Below, piece by piece: positions 1 to 11,049 of a stretch of 64,000 nt of DNA. Source of the DNA: Bryum argenteum (taxonomy: Eukaryota; Streptophyta; Bryopsida; Bryales; Bryaceae). The stretch covers positions 8,326,012-8,390,011 of the forward strand of contig CM073330.1 of NCBI GenBank assembly GCA_037043015.1, in the 5' to 3' direction. Both the position numbers and the translations under genes were made by a program. Every line of letters begins with the position of its first letter. Within the stretch, counting starts at the first letter, position 1. A model generated the notes under the pieces. It saw only the letters and a list, made by a program, of their open reading frames with translations. It searched no databases and was not told where the DNA came from.

Positions 1-862
1 AGAGTTTGTAATTACAAAGACACTATCAAAAAAATCAAAACTTAGTAGTGAATATTGTACCAAGAACTTTTTATGTTTGAAGAAGATGATCACGAAGAAA
101 TTTGAGTGGTTGCTTAAGACACTAGAAACTTTGATTGAAGAGGTTCAATTTTGTAAATCATTTGTACATTTGATTGATAAAAATAGTCTTGTTCAGTATT
201 TTGTTTTCAACAACATTCTTATTACATTCATTGGGTATTCCAAAAAATATCAATTCATTGGATAATTTTCTCTCGACTATTTTCCTCACTTTTAAAGGCA
301 ACAAATTAAATGATAATGTTTCTAGAAGATCATACTTTGAGATTTTTCCAATTTATCATCAAGCATTTCATGCAACAACATAAACATCAATACATGAACA
401 ATTGAGATACATACTTCAAATTAAGCACTAATTTACCTACAAACACTATTAATTTGACAAGATATTGGGACCATTATTCACTTTGTATATTTACATGCTA
501 CGAGAAGCTCATTTAATAACGAATTTAATATTCGTAATCTACCCAATATGTGAGCTTGAAAAAATTGCATTCAATTTAAATTGTTAAAAAAAATTTATCC
601 TCTCTTCAAAAATAATGGTATGTTCGTCGTTAAATAATTTGGAAAATTCCAAGATATTCCTTTTTGGTATATAGAACGCTCTAAGAAATCGAAGCCAACA
701 TCTTAACAATTTTATTGTTCCTATGTTGTTTGACTTAATATATAATTTAAGTTTCATAATGTTGTAAACACAAACTTGTGAGCAAAGTTTCTATAGCTCA
801 TGAAAAGAAGATTACAAATCTATTTGTTGCTGTATGGAAAAACTTTAGAATTGTGAATCTAA
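1..862. other. AT-rich intergenic DNA, no gene seen
   Basis: Only short, low-complexity open frames are present. I see no splice structure, no recognisable protein motif and no inverted-repeat element in this stretch. Confidence 0.5.
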
Positions 863-1507
863 GTACAATAGGGTGACATTCAAATTGGCCGTTTCTATGT
901 TTTGCAATCCCCTCCTCTCGGATTCTATGTTTTGCAATCCCCTCTTGTACTTTTTTGTGTACATCTTTTGGCTTTGAGATTTATCTCATATGTTACCAGC
1001 GTAGAGATGATCTTGTGCCAATAATTTCACCATGTATCAACAAAAACTCAATCCTAAGGAGGGCGTCAAAGTTGGAAGTAGTAAAATGGTTTTCCCCTTT
1101 GTTTTTCAAAACTACACATGTTGATAGATTTGGAATATTATTTTTTGTATGGGTCTTTTGGACTTGAAATTTTCCACACATGCAAACAACATAAAAATGT
1201 TTTTGCTCCAAAAATTTCATGGGCAAAAAAAATTTCCTCAATTCTTGGGAGGGTGTCAAAGTTGGCAGCTGTAACACTTTTCTCACAGCTATCCCATGTT
1301 GGTAGATCTTGCATAAGTTTTTTTGTATAATTCTCCTGGACTTGAAATTTGGTATGCATGTTTTCAACATAAAGATGATGTTGTCCCCAAATTTTCATGG
1401 TAAAATAAAAATTTCTCAGCTTTGGAGAGGGTGTCAAAGTTGGCAGCAGTGTAGGACACTATCCCTGGAACTACTAAACGGCCAATTTGAATGTCACCCT
1501 ATTGTAC
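863..1507. mobile_element. Non-autonomous inverted-repeat element with three internal tandem units
   Basis: Positions 863-894 and 1476-1507 are perfect inverted copies over 32 bases; the inner part reads GGGTGACATTCAAATTGGCC. If the outer TA on each side is the target duplication, the element starts CAATAGGG, which fits a Tc1/mariner-like MITE (inference). Between the ends lie about three diverged direct repeats of roughly 180-190 bp. Each contains a GTCAAAGTTGG motif, starting near 1065, 1255 and 1433. The short open frames inside follow the repeat units in both strands and look like by-products of the repetition rather than genes. Confidence 0.8.
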
Positions 1508-4380
1508 ATAACAAAAAAATCCATTTATTTTTTTCTTTCAGGAATCCACTTCTTATTCCAATTATCAATTTTCTATGATGCTTTTATGTTATTTGGTATT
1601 GTGGCTATTTTGTATTCAAATAAATCTTATATAAACCTTAACCCCTAAACGTCTCTAGTGTCGAAAAATGATATTTTGGTTGAAATGGCAGAAACTTTGA
1701 AGAGCCATGACTTTTGTTACTTGAGCTGAAATTATGTCCACTATCCAACACTCCACACACACCAACACCCACATCTTCTAAGGCCCACTTTATACTTGGG
1801 TCCCAATTGAGGGCCGGCCCAAACTATTGAAATTTCGACCAATGGGATCACTCAAATTTTTCAAATTGGGCCCAAGGGCTTTATACTAGGGTTGGACCCG
1901 AACTCCCTTTTATCCTATGTGGCGTCCTACGTGGTAGTTTTTTGGCGCCAAAACTTTTGGCCCATGCGAGGCAATTGGGACAAGGTTTTTCCAAGCCCAA
2001 ACTTGGATCTTAGGCCCGATCATGCATCTCCATCAGATCTTGTGAATCTCCACCGTCGATTGGACGATGGTGAAATCCCTAATCCCTAAACCCTGGTAAC
2101 AGTAATTTGATCTGGCGTAGCTTTTGGTCGGATTCTGAATATGACGCGACCACATGGCAGATAGTCTACCCCAAATGATCCTCTAGTTCTCTGGCTCGGA
2201 GCTAATTTTAGTAGCTACTGTTTGACACGATTTAGGCCCGATTGGGGGCTGGAGCTTGGCCAAATTCCGGCCCACCTTCCGCCCAGCCCCACAGCATGTG
2301 TAAAGTGGGCCTAACTCCAAATCTAGCTCTCGAGAGAGACAGGGAGCGCTTACTCTCAAACTCCCTCTAAACCCTAGCCGCCAACCTAGCCGCCACTTTG
2401 GTCACCGAAGCCTAGTTGCCTTCATCCATCCATAGGATTTCATCTAGCAACCTGAATCATGGTGATCCAAAAGTTTAGGCTAGCACTTTGACTACCGTGG
2501 TAACGGAATTACCAGGTTACTAAGGAATTACCAGGTTTCTAGCTAGGTAAATACCTAGTTAACAATAGATTGCAAGATTAAATTTATTTTTTAAAAGAAA
2601 AATAACACTAAATTTTAAAATTTTCACTTTGAAGTGAAACTGCTACTATTACACCAATTGCAATGAAAATATCACTAACTTGTAAGTTTTTCACCTTCAT
2701 CTCAATGACACCTTTGTACTAAAAATAATCATGAGGGATATTTGTTTGCGCAAAAATTGACCTTGCTATGGTGAAAACTGCCTCTAAATCTACAAAGGAA
2801 AAAAGTACAAAACTAGACCCCTTGCACTTAAATGCATGTCAACCTTCCTTTATTTATGTCAATGAAATAAGATGTCTTATAGTTGCCTTTGAGTTTGCTT
2901 GGAAATGGAACGTGCATAATAATTGAGCTAAGTGTCCATTGGCAATCTTCGTTTTGGCAGTTTTTTCAAAACTTTGAACTCCCTCTATCTCTGAAGAATA
3001 CCATGATATGCTATTATCCCTCATCTCACAAAGAAACCAAGATCTGTTATCAATGAGTAATCCAAACCATTCAAACCATAATATTGAGTGATCTTGACCA
3101 TTAAAGAGAATCCAACCATTTTTAGCAAATCGTTGTTTCTTCAAAGATACACAAAGTATTTGATATAATTACATCTATATTGCACCTACAACAAATTGAA
3201 TCACTCAAAATAGAATAAAAAATGAAAAGTAAAAGTAAAAATTACACAATTTTTTATGGTTGTTGAAGATGAACATAACTCCTAATTATCATTGCCCTAG
3301 AATTTGTAATCATTTGAGTAGGTGCCAAGCATGGAAATTTCAACTTTGTGCATTGACTATATACAAGGATTCATTGGTTGTTGAGATTAATGCCATTGAT
3401 ATTTAACTAAATTGAGACTTATTTTGTGATATTAGACTAGAACTAATTCCAAAAAAATTAGTTATATGAAATACTTACTATGCCAATTCAAGATTACTTT
3501 CAAGATATTTGAGCATTTATACATTTCACAAGTAGTTAATTTTTGATTGGTGATATCTTGTTCATAGGGTTGTTAGAGGAGCCCCCCATGTGTTACTTTT
3601 GAGTTGCTCCAAATCTAAAAGTAGTTAAATTTAGCATATTACAATATTTTTGTTGTACAATTAATCCTTCACTTGACCAAGAGTCCTAATTATGTGTGAT
3701 TTTCGGTCAACGTGAATTTAAGCTTGTACATCATGGTTTCTAAGATAATCTCTTAACATATATAATTTCTTGATTATCCTCACAATGAGATGATCTTAGG
3801 AATGAGAAAAAAGAAAACAAAAAATAGAAAAAGAAAAAAGAAAAAAGAAAAAAGAAAAAAACCTACTATCAAACATTAAGACAATATAGGATTCATATGA
3901 AAATTCTGTTATTAGTACTACCTTGACATAACTTACTTATGTATCGCAAGTGTATTTTATAGTTTCATGAAGAAGAAATTACAATCACGTAATAGAAGTG
4001 CTCATGCAAAATTCACAAACCCTACCATGATAAAGGGATTTAACCCACTATATACACTTGAACTTCGATGAATACAATGAACTGCCCAATACTCTAATAG
4101 GTACCACACATGCGGAAGATAAGTATAACATGGCTTTGAAAAGTCAAGCGCTTCCTTCCATGAACTCTCGTTAATTTTTCTCTCGTAGTCACTCATGTGA
4201 TACATAACCATTGGCAAAGTGACGAAGTATAAACATTTGCCACGAAAAGTTGCTAGAACTTTACTCCAGATGACTTATTCCAATTGCCATAATGTAATAA
4301 ACCTATGTTAGTGAGCACCACGCCGGTAGGGGGAGTGGAACCCACCTCCTCAACCCCCCACCACCGATTCCAGCCCCTCC
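1508..4380. other. Gene-free AT-rich stretch
   Basis: No recognisable gene is present. The part from about 1,740 to 2,460 is richer in GC and contains several GGCCC and AAACCCTA motifs of the kind found in plant promoters, but no linked coding frame follows. Around 3,805-3,860 there is a purine-rich GAAAAA tract. Confidence 0.45.
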
Positions 4381-4522
4381 ACCGGAAGACCCTCCATCGA
4401 AGGAAGACCCTCCACCGAAGAAAGACCCTCCATCGAAGGAAGACCCTCCACCGAAGGAAGACCCTCCATCGAAGGAAGACAGGAAGACCCTCCATCGAAG
4501 GAAGACCCTCCACCGAAGGAAA
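4381..4522. repeat. 18-bp minisatellite upstream of PEX16
   Basis: About eight copies of an 18-bp unit containing GACCCTCCAYCGAAG lie in tandem, with one shortened copy near 4480. Because 18 is a multiple of 3, both strands stay open and give repetitive open frames (KTLHR-type and EGLPS-type peptides). I take these to be artefacts of the repeat. The array ends about 330 bp before the PEX16 start codon, so it may lie in the promoter or leader region. Confidence 0.8.
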
Positions 4523-4849
4523 GAGGCTCAATATAGGCAAAGCAAAGCAATCCTACCACTCGCACGCACTCCCCACCGTCCGGCTGCTTCATCCAACCCA
4601 ACAAACCTTTCCTTTCCACTTTGCCTGGAAGGTTGCCCTTCCAACAATCAATCGCGCACATTGCCTCATCACTCACTTCCTCCATTCCTTCTTAGATTCC
4701 ATTCCTCCCACCATGTCGGACGCCTCTTTCTTAAACCCTTACTCACTCGGCAGGAACCCAATTAGGGCTTAAGAAATGAGTTTCGATTGATTGATTGGGG
4801 ATGGGGAGCAGTACGTAAGGAGGAAATTGGAGTTTTGGGTAGGGAGACT

Positions 4850-6951
4850 ATGGAGGCGTATAAGGAATGGGTTCGTCGCAACCGCCTCTGGCTCTCTTCC
4901 ATCGAAAGCCTCGCCAATGTAACCCACCTCTCTCACACCTTTCATTGATTCATTAGCGCCCCGAATTCGAAAAGTGTCGTGCTTTTTATCCCACTCGACA
5001 CTCGACTGATTAGGGTGTTTGAGATTCTTAGACAATAGCCTCAATCTCAGAAAGTGTTCACTCGGGCCTGATTCTTTGGTCGTATTAGAAGAGCTTTTTC
5101 TTACGATAGTCTGATCCTCGTGCGGGGGATTCATTGCACCTGATTTGGATACTGATCTTCGTAAGTAGTATTCGAAAGGGGGTTTGTTTGGATACTGTAT
5201 GTAATAATTTCAGTCTTTAGGGTTCAATTTTATTGGAATTGAGCGTTGTAGATTTTTGGTGTTCGGTAAGCGAGGGTTTAGAGCTTAATTTGATGTGCAG
5301 ACATTGACATGGTTCTTGCCGGAGCGATTTGCGGCTTCGGATCTGGCACCAGAAGCTGGTAAGTGACCGAACTTGTTTGTGTGTGTGGATGATAATATTG
5401 ATCAGACACGTTGCTTGCTAAAATTGATGATGGTACTGGATGCTGCAGTGTCGACGGTGGTGGGATTGGTGACGGTGATGAACGAGCATATAGTTGCCAC
5501 GGCGCCAGAAACCACGCCCTCGGGGTTACAAGACTCACCGCCTGTAGATCCAAGCTTCCCGTGGCCACTCCTGCTCTCGGTCGTGAAGGAGGTGGAGGTT
5601 TTGGTGGAGATGAGCGCCGAGCATTACCTGGGCAGAGATCACAAGTGGACTCCTGTCGCCACTGTTGAAGGGCTCAAGTACTGCTCACTCAAAACTTAGC
5701 ATGCTTCTTTCATTCAAGCTCAAAGCTCCATTCCTACTGAATTTTCATTGATGAAATTCATTGTCTGTCTGTCTGCAGGGCATTTATACGATTGCTGGTG
5801 CTCTACAAAAGTGGCTGCAAGATGCTCCTTGACGGAGGCGAAACTGCCAATATTGAAGAGAAGCCTGAATCCTCTCACTGTGATGTTGTTCCTAGACCTC
5901 GAGCGAGTTCCAGTCATCAGCAACCCCGAGCTATTCAAGCTATGAATAAGTACCGGGACAACGCTGGTCCGAGGCCTTCATGGCTCGCAGCTAAACCATT
6001 GTCACCCCCACCATCTCCACAAGTTTGTAAGTGCCAGAATTTCACTTTTTGCAAGAGAATTTTCAAAGCACGAATTTCGAACATTGTTGATTAGAGTTGT
6101 GCAGGATTTTGAGCTTGTTGTTTGTAATGCAGTCGAACCTAAGCCGTCTACACCGGCAGATAAAGTGATGGTGCTTGGGGAGATTCTCCTGATTCTGAGG
6201 CCTTTTCTTTACGTTATGATGATTCGACGCCATGGGCTCCGATCGTGGAGGCCATGGTTGTCAGCATTAGCTCTAGATGCCACTGGCATGGGCATCTTGT
6301 ATGCTACCACTCTATTCTCTGAGCAAGTATTCGGCAGCAAGTCAACAGCAGTTACTACTCCCTCAAAGAAAGAGAAGAATGAGGTAAGGATATCAGTTCG
6401 GTTGGGTTCTTTTTACTGTCATGAGCAGGTCATATTCCAGTGCCGTAATCTTCTCATCTGCAAGCTAATTATTGTATTTCACTTTCGTAATGTGGCAGCT
6501 CACGAGGAGGCAAGTGCTGTGGGCTCTTTACTTGATGCGAAGTCCTTTCTTTGACCGATATACGCAGTAAGTTCATAACTCGTACTCTGATTTTCCGGTT
6601 CCACACTTGGTCGTCGCAAACGACGAACGTTTATAGGGTATGATTTCTGCTTTTAATAGCTCGGAGTTGGCCTTTATTTAACCTCGTGAATTGTTCGGCT
6701 TTGCAGGAGACGCTTGAAACGTGTTGAGAAAACCCTTGCGCCTGTTCCTCTTTTCGGTTCTCTCGCTGGTAATTTTGTCGAAATGCAACCCTGGATTCAG
6801 AGATGGGCCTTTTCTTGTTAATCGTTTGTTGGCAAGATGAGGTATTTACTGACTGCTTTTGCTCTTGTTTGCTTCGATCCTTTTTTCAGGGAAAGCGGTA
6901 GAGCTTATTCAAGGCGTCCAAGCTTTTTACACATACACTGCGGGATCTTGA
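4850..6951 (+). CDS. PEX16: Peroxisomal membrane protein PEX16 (peroxin-16), 8 exons
   Basis: PEX16 is an integral peroxisomal membrane protein needed for peroxisome biogenesis; the Arabidopsis member is SHRUNKEN SEED 1. Exons by eye are 4850-4918, 5301-5358, 5449-5677, 5779-6026, 6133-6383, 6499-6566, 6707-6768 and 6890-6951. All introns are GT-AG and phases agree, giving 348 aa, close to the family length of about 340-370. Family hallmarks are the start MEAYKEWVRRNRLWLSSIES, then TWFLPERF, then VGLVTVMNEHIV (exon 3), then LYKSGCKMLLDGGE (exon 4). The hydrophobic LGEILLILRPFLYVMMIRR (exon 5) is a likely membrane segment. The C-terminus runs through SPFFDRYTQRRL and PVPLFGSL to a tail ending TYTAGS. 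The start is the first ATG and matches the conserved N-terminus. The gene is intact and converges on the kinase gene downstream. Confidence 0.95.
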
Positions 6952-8464
6952 ATGACTGCAAGTATGAGAGATTCTATACATATGCTACTCCTGCCCTTAT
7001 TTACCTCAACTAGTTGGAGGTGTTGCTACCTCAATGGTTACCATGTGCAATTCTTACTCAAGAGGACTGCTGATGTTTTAGAGGAAGTTACTCTTTCACG
7101 CTACCGGAGTGGAGTCTTGGGACAGTCTGAGGTAATTTCGATCCCCCACAGGAGGATGCAACTCTACTGTCATTCATATTTCAGAATGCCATCAAACATA
7201 AGCTCAAGATTGAAAAAACCATATTGAAATTCCCTAAGCTAGTGATGAGTTATAAAACATCGTGATAATTTTCTTCAATCGGGACCGTTTTGTCTTTTTT
7301 TAACTTCAGTCACCGTAGATAATCACATTCTCATGCCTTCAAAAATTTGATCGATTGCATGTGGATTAGGTGCTCATTAATTTTGAATGTCGTGTTTATG
7401 GGAGCAGGGCTTGGAGGAGCTTGGCTTGGAGGAGCTTGTCTTGCAGACTGAGGAAGTAGGACGCCACATACTAATTGTATACTATTGCTCTCGCTTACCA
7501 TTTAGTGTCACTTTAGCTGATTCTTGATATAAGTTAGTAAATATCAGGGGTTCGAACAGGTGGGAAATGAAGAAGAATTCAAGCTATTCATCATCCAAAT
7601 AATTTAAATCCAGCTTGGAGATTCTTTTCGAATGTTTGATTCTTGTGACATTGTTTACAAATTGAGCATATTGCTTGTAACATATTAACTGTGCATGGGG
7701 AAAGCTCAGAAGAAACCCACGAAGGACGCCAAGATTAATCATCAACTGCCTGGCTTTCAAAGAGGGGCAGTTATGCAATCCTTACTTCGAACTTTAGTAC
7801 TTTCTACCTCGCCAATGTAAACCTGTAGGTGCTATGGTTCTCAGGCTAAATTGTAATTCTGACGTCCAATATTCCTTCTGTTAACTAAACCAAAGAAAAC
7901 ATGAGTTACTCTATTCAAGACAGCCAACCAATAATGATCAACAATAATTTAACTTGAGGTTAGCGTGAATAATTTAACTTGAGGTTAGTGTGGATAGCGT
8001 GTTCATTTAACCTAGCTTTGGATGCATGCCCAAAGGTCATAACACCAATGGCTGGACTACTATCTCCTCTCAGAGTGGACACCATAACACCATACTAGTT
8101 CTGACCTAGCCACTAGTGCCTTAGAGATACCCGATGTAGAATCCCCTAAGGGCAACACAACCAACTATGATGAGTATATACATGTTTATACAATCTAGAT
8201 ACATGCACTCATGTACAAATCTCTAGAATGCTAATCATATCCACAATTCCATATCAAATCATACTAGACTATGGGTCACATCCATCTTGTGATCGATCGA
8301 TAGCTTTTCTGCCATGACTTGATATGTACTGTACAACTCAGAAACAATAAAAGCACCAGTCCTCCATCGATCACTGGAGCTTCAATCACCGACACCCAAG
8401 CTTCTTGTACAAATTTTCTTGCATACCCAAGTTCCGTAGAAAGATGATGGGTTCTGCATCCTGA
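6952..8464. other. Space between convergent genes; PEX16 3' region
   Basis: The first few hundred bases probably hold the PEX16 3' untranslated region. A short duplication of GGCTTGGAGGAGCTTG lies at about 7408-7440, and a 20-bp-scale repeat containing AATTTAACTTGAGGTTAG is at 7947-7989. No further gene is supported. Confidence 0.4.
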
Positions 8465-9878
8465 TCACGTGTACTGGTAATCAGGTTTCGGTTTGATGAG
8501 CATCTCGACAGCTTCCTCGGGCACTTGAAGCTCCTCCATCATGATATGGGCCATTCGTGTGACAATGTCCGAGAATTCGGGCCTCTCATCGGGAACGGCA
8601 CGCCAACACTGACACAGAAGATCCTTGACCGGATGGCTCAGGTCTGCCGGCAGCTTGGGTCGATTGCCATCGATGACAAAATCGTAGTCCTGCCGTAGAC
8701 TCTGTTCGAGAGGAACCGATCCTGTCAGAATCTCGTAGCACGTCATCGCGTAACTGTAGACGTCCGCTTTGGTGGTGAACTTTGGTTCGCGGCTGTCTTT
8801 CAACGCTTGCAGCACTTCCGGTGCACGCCAGAATCCCGTGCCTTTCACTCGCAGCGAGCACTCGTAATCTGCCACTGCGCAGTAGTTGTGCTCCTCGCCC
8901 TCTTCATCCTTTTGTAGCCACACCAGGATGTTTGATGCCTTCAAGTCTCGGTGAAGCGTGTCCTTGGAGTGTAGCATCCTCATTCCGCAGGCTATTTGAA
9001 GCATGTACCGGAAGGCTTCGATCGCTGGAAACGGCGGACCTACACCCTGTCCACAATTTGTCAACACAGAACCAGAGTCATAGTTACTATTCGGAAACGA
9101 TGGCTGCTCAGGATCCCCCGGCGGATTGATTCATTTCCTACGTAAACAAGGACTACGAATTCCTCATCCACTTTGCAAATGAAATTCATTGATGTGCACA
9201 ATCGGTTTGTACAGGACGATTCTCATTTGAGTTTTATGACAGTACTAGTTTCTCCGTACCAGTCAAACACATCATATCCTTTGAGGAAATCAGTACATGA
9301 ATACAGTTGGGTGTACTATGGTAGTGAGTAAGGACACCTCGGCTGGGTGAGTGATGTACCTTGTTAGCCTTCATGTTGTCGTCGATGATTTTGCGTAGAT
9401 CAGCCGGGTACTGCAGCGTCAGGAACGCGAATCTTCCGTCATCGAGGATCGCTCCAGCAAGGACACGAATGATGTATTTGCAGTCGCCTTCGAACTGAAA
9501 GATGTGAGCGGGGCATTGAAGCTGCAAAGCAAGCGGGTTCCGTTCTTTGAACACTTTCGCCGCCAGAAGACAACCGCCTCTACGAAAGTACAGAGCTTCA
9601 TATACATCAGCTTGTCCTCCCCCACCCAGTTTTTGGCCCAAACTTATCCCATTCACGAGAGACAAGGACCAGTCCCTGCACATCTCCTTGATCTTCGCAA
9701 GCTCTGAAGGAATGGCATACTCAGGAAGTCTCCTTGTCTCAGGCTCCTCCGCCAACTCTGTCCAGTGACACTTGGCAAACGCGGTGCGAAACTCAAGCTC
9801 GGATGAAAACTCGCTTCTGTGATCACTCATCTCCTGGATCCGCGCCGAGTAGTACTCCGATGTGGTTGCCATGACCAT
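8465..9878 (-). CDS. TKL-type protein kinase with DYE in place of DFG, 2 exons
   Basis: Two exons, 9878-9360 and 9046-8465, join in phase 0 through a 313-bp GT-AG intron and give 366 aa. Visible kinase features in order: a glycine-rich loop LGGGGQADVYE (about residues 84-94), the ATP-binding lysine in AAKVF (108), the catalytic loop LHRDLKASNIL (about 204-214), VADYE where DFG is expected (233-235), GTGFWRAPE (activation segment and APE, about 242-250), DVYSYAMTCYEILTG, and the closing CWRAVPDERPEF. The tyrosine-kinase-like layout resembles a plant group that carries DFE at this site (from memory of the family). The Mg-binding Asp is kept and only the Gly is lost, so it may still be active. 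A second ATG two codons in (MATTSEYY) is an equally good start. The substrate is unknown; the product is likely cytosolic, as no signal peptide or membrane segment is seen. Confidence 0.88.
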
Positions 9879-10711
9879 CCAATACTGATCTAAACTACGA
9901 GATAATATACATCATAATTCCCGACTTAGGTATGCAGATTCGGAGTTTTTGGCAAGTCTAACTTATGGACTGATGACGCATTCGCCACAAGACGTCTCCA
10001 GACCATCGTGGAAAGGCGACTAAGAGGGCACCTGCAGAATTGCACGCGACTGATGTCATGAAGCCGATCATGAAGATCTACAAAAGCGAAGTATCGATCA
10101 GACTGATGAGGATGTGCACACAAGTCGAAAGCTCGATTGCAGTGGAAGCAGAGGGGAGCGACTGGCACCGTGATATATAAAATGATCGACACAAACTGTC
10201 TGTTTGGTGGCGTGAATGCTTTGTACCGAATCGCGGTAACTATGGCGGAGGAGCTATTCGAAAAGAATATAAAAAAATTCACTTCCCCAAATGCGCAGTG
10301 GTACTAGAGTAGGGAGGTAGCAGAATCGTAATGTTCACTCGTCCTCCAAATCATTGTTTGTTGATTGTTGGTTGGCTGGCAATCGATGCACGCGGGCTTG
10401 CGTACGAACCTGAAGGTCTGGATTCGTGCAAAAAGCGAGCAGCTTGCAGCTTGTGCGCTCATCATTGAAAGCTTCCAGGCACGGTAGGGCCTCGATTCTA
10501 CTATTCCTGCCGTCGCTGGTAGGGCCGAGATCATCGATCGGAATAACAACGCTTTGGGAAATCCGGCGAAGCATTCTGTCGGTATTGACTTGCGTGTTCG
10601 GGTTTCCGTATTGGGTTGTGCACGCGTGTGAAGTAAGCCGGGCAGAGACCGGTCGGAAGCACCCTAAGGTTTTCCAGGCATTCTGCTAAAGTGAGAGTTC
10701 ATGCATCAGCA
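9879..10711. other. Kinase upstream region, no recognised gene
   Basis: Presumed promoter and leader of the kinase gene. Overlapping open frames on both strands (for example 9926-10282 minus, 10426-10689 plus) show no recognisable motif. A non-coding 5' exon of the kinase could be here but cannot be fixed from sequence alone. Confidence 0.4.
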
Positions 10712-11049
10712 ATAACCCTTATACGCCCAAGCAAGCCCCAGGTGCTTTTTCCAACAGAATCTGCTTTGTAGCTCTCACTGTACCCAACTTTTCACTTATA
10801 TTTTGATGTCAATTTGATCACCTTCTTATGATGCATTCAGAAAGTGAAATTTTACAATTCAAATCTTAATTTGTATGAGTGATTTTGTGCTTTGAAAGGA
10901 TTGTGGTAGGTAGGTTGGGGTTGTGCATAACCTTGTAGGAGGTTGCAAGCTCATCATTGATCGGTTCATTCCTGATGCCTAAATCCAAGAGATGCTATGA
11001 TTCAATTTTGGGTTGCGCGTTTCAGATCCTATAGGCGTTCCGGGGTTGA
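10712..11049. mobile_element. Decayed piggyBac-like MITE, copy of the element at 45633-46002
   Basis: The left end reads ATAACCCTTATACGCCCAA and the right end is its imperfect complement (TTGGATT side followed by GGGGTTGA). The interior is recognisably the reverse complement of 45633-46002: both contain a stretch around GTGATTTTGTGCTTTGAAAG and another around CACCTTCTTATGATGCATTC. The terminal TTAA has mutated on both sides, so this copy is older. Confidence 0.7.

Noticed and set aside
993-1437. Several overlapping 70-125 aa open frames on both strands near 1 kb
   Set aside because: They follow the internal tandem units of an inverted-repeat element and resemble each other only because the DNA repeats.
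4253-4772. Repetitive open frames of KTLHR and EGLPS peptides
   Set aside because: Products of an 18-bp minisatellite whose length is a multiple of three; both strands are open.
9926-10282. 118-aa minus frame upstream of the kinase
   Set aside because: No recognisable domain, low-complexity start, and no convincing splice into the kinase.
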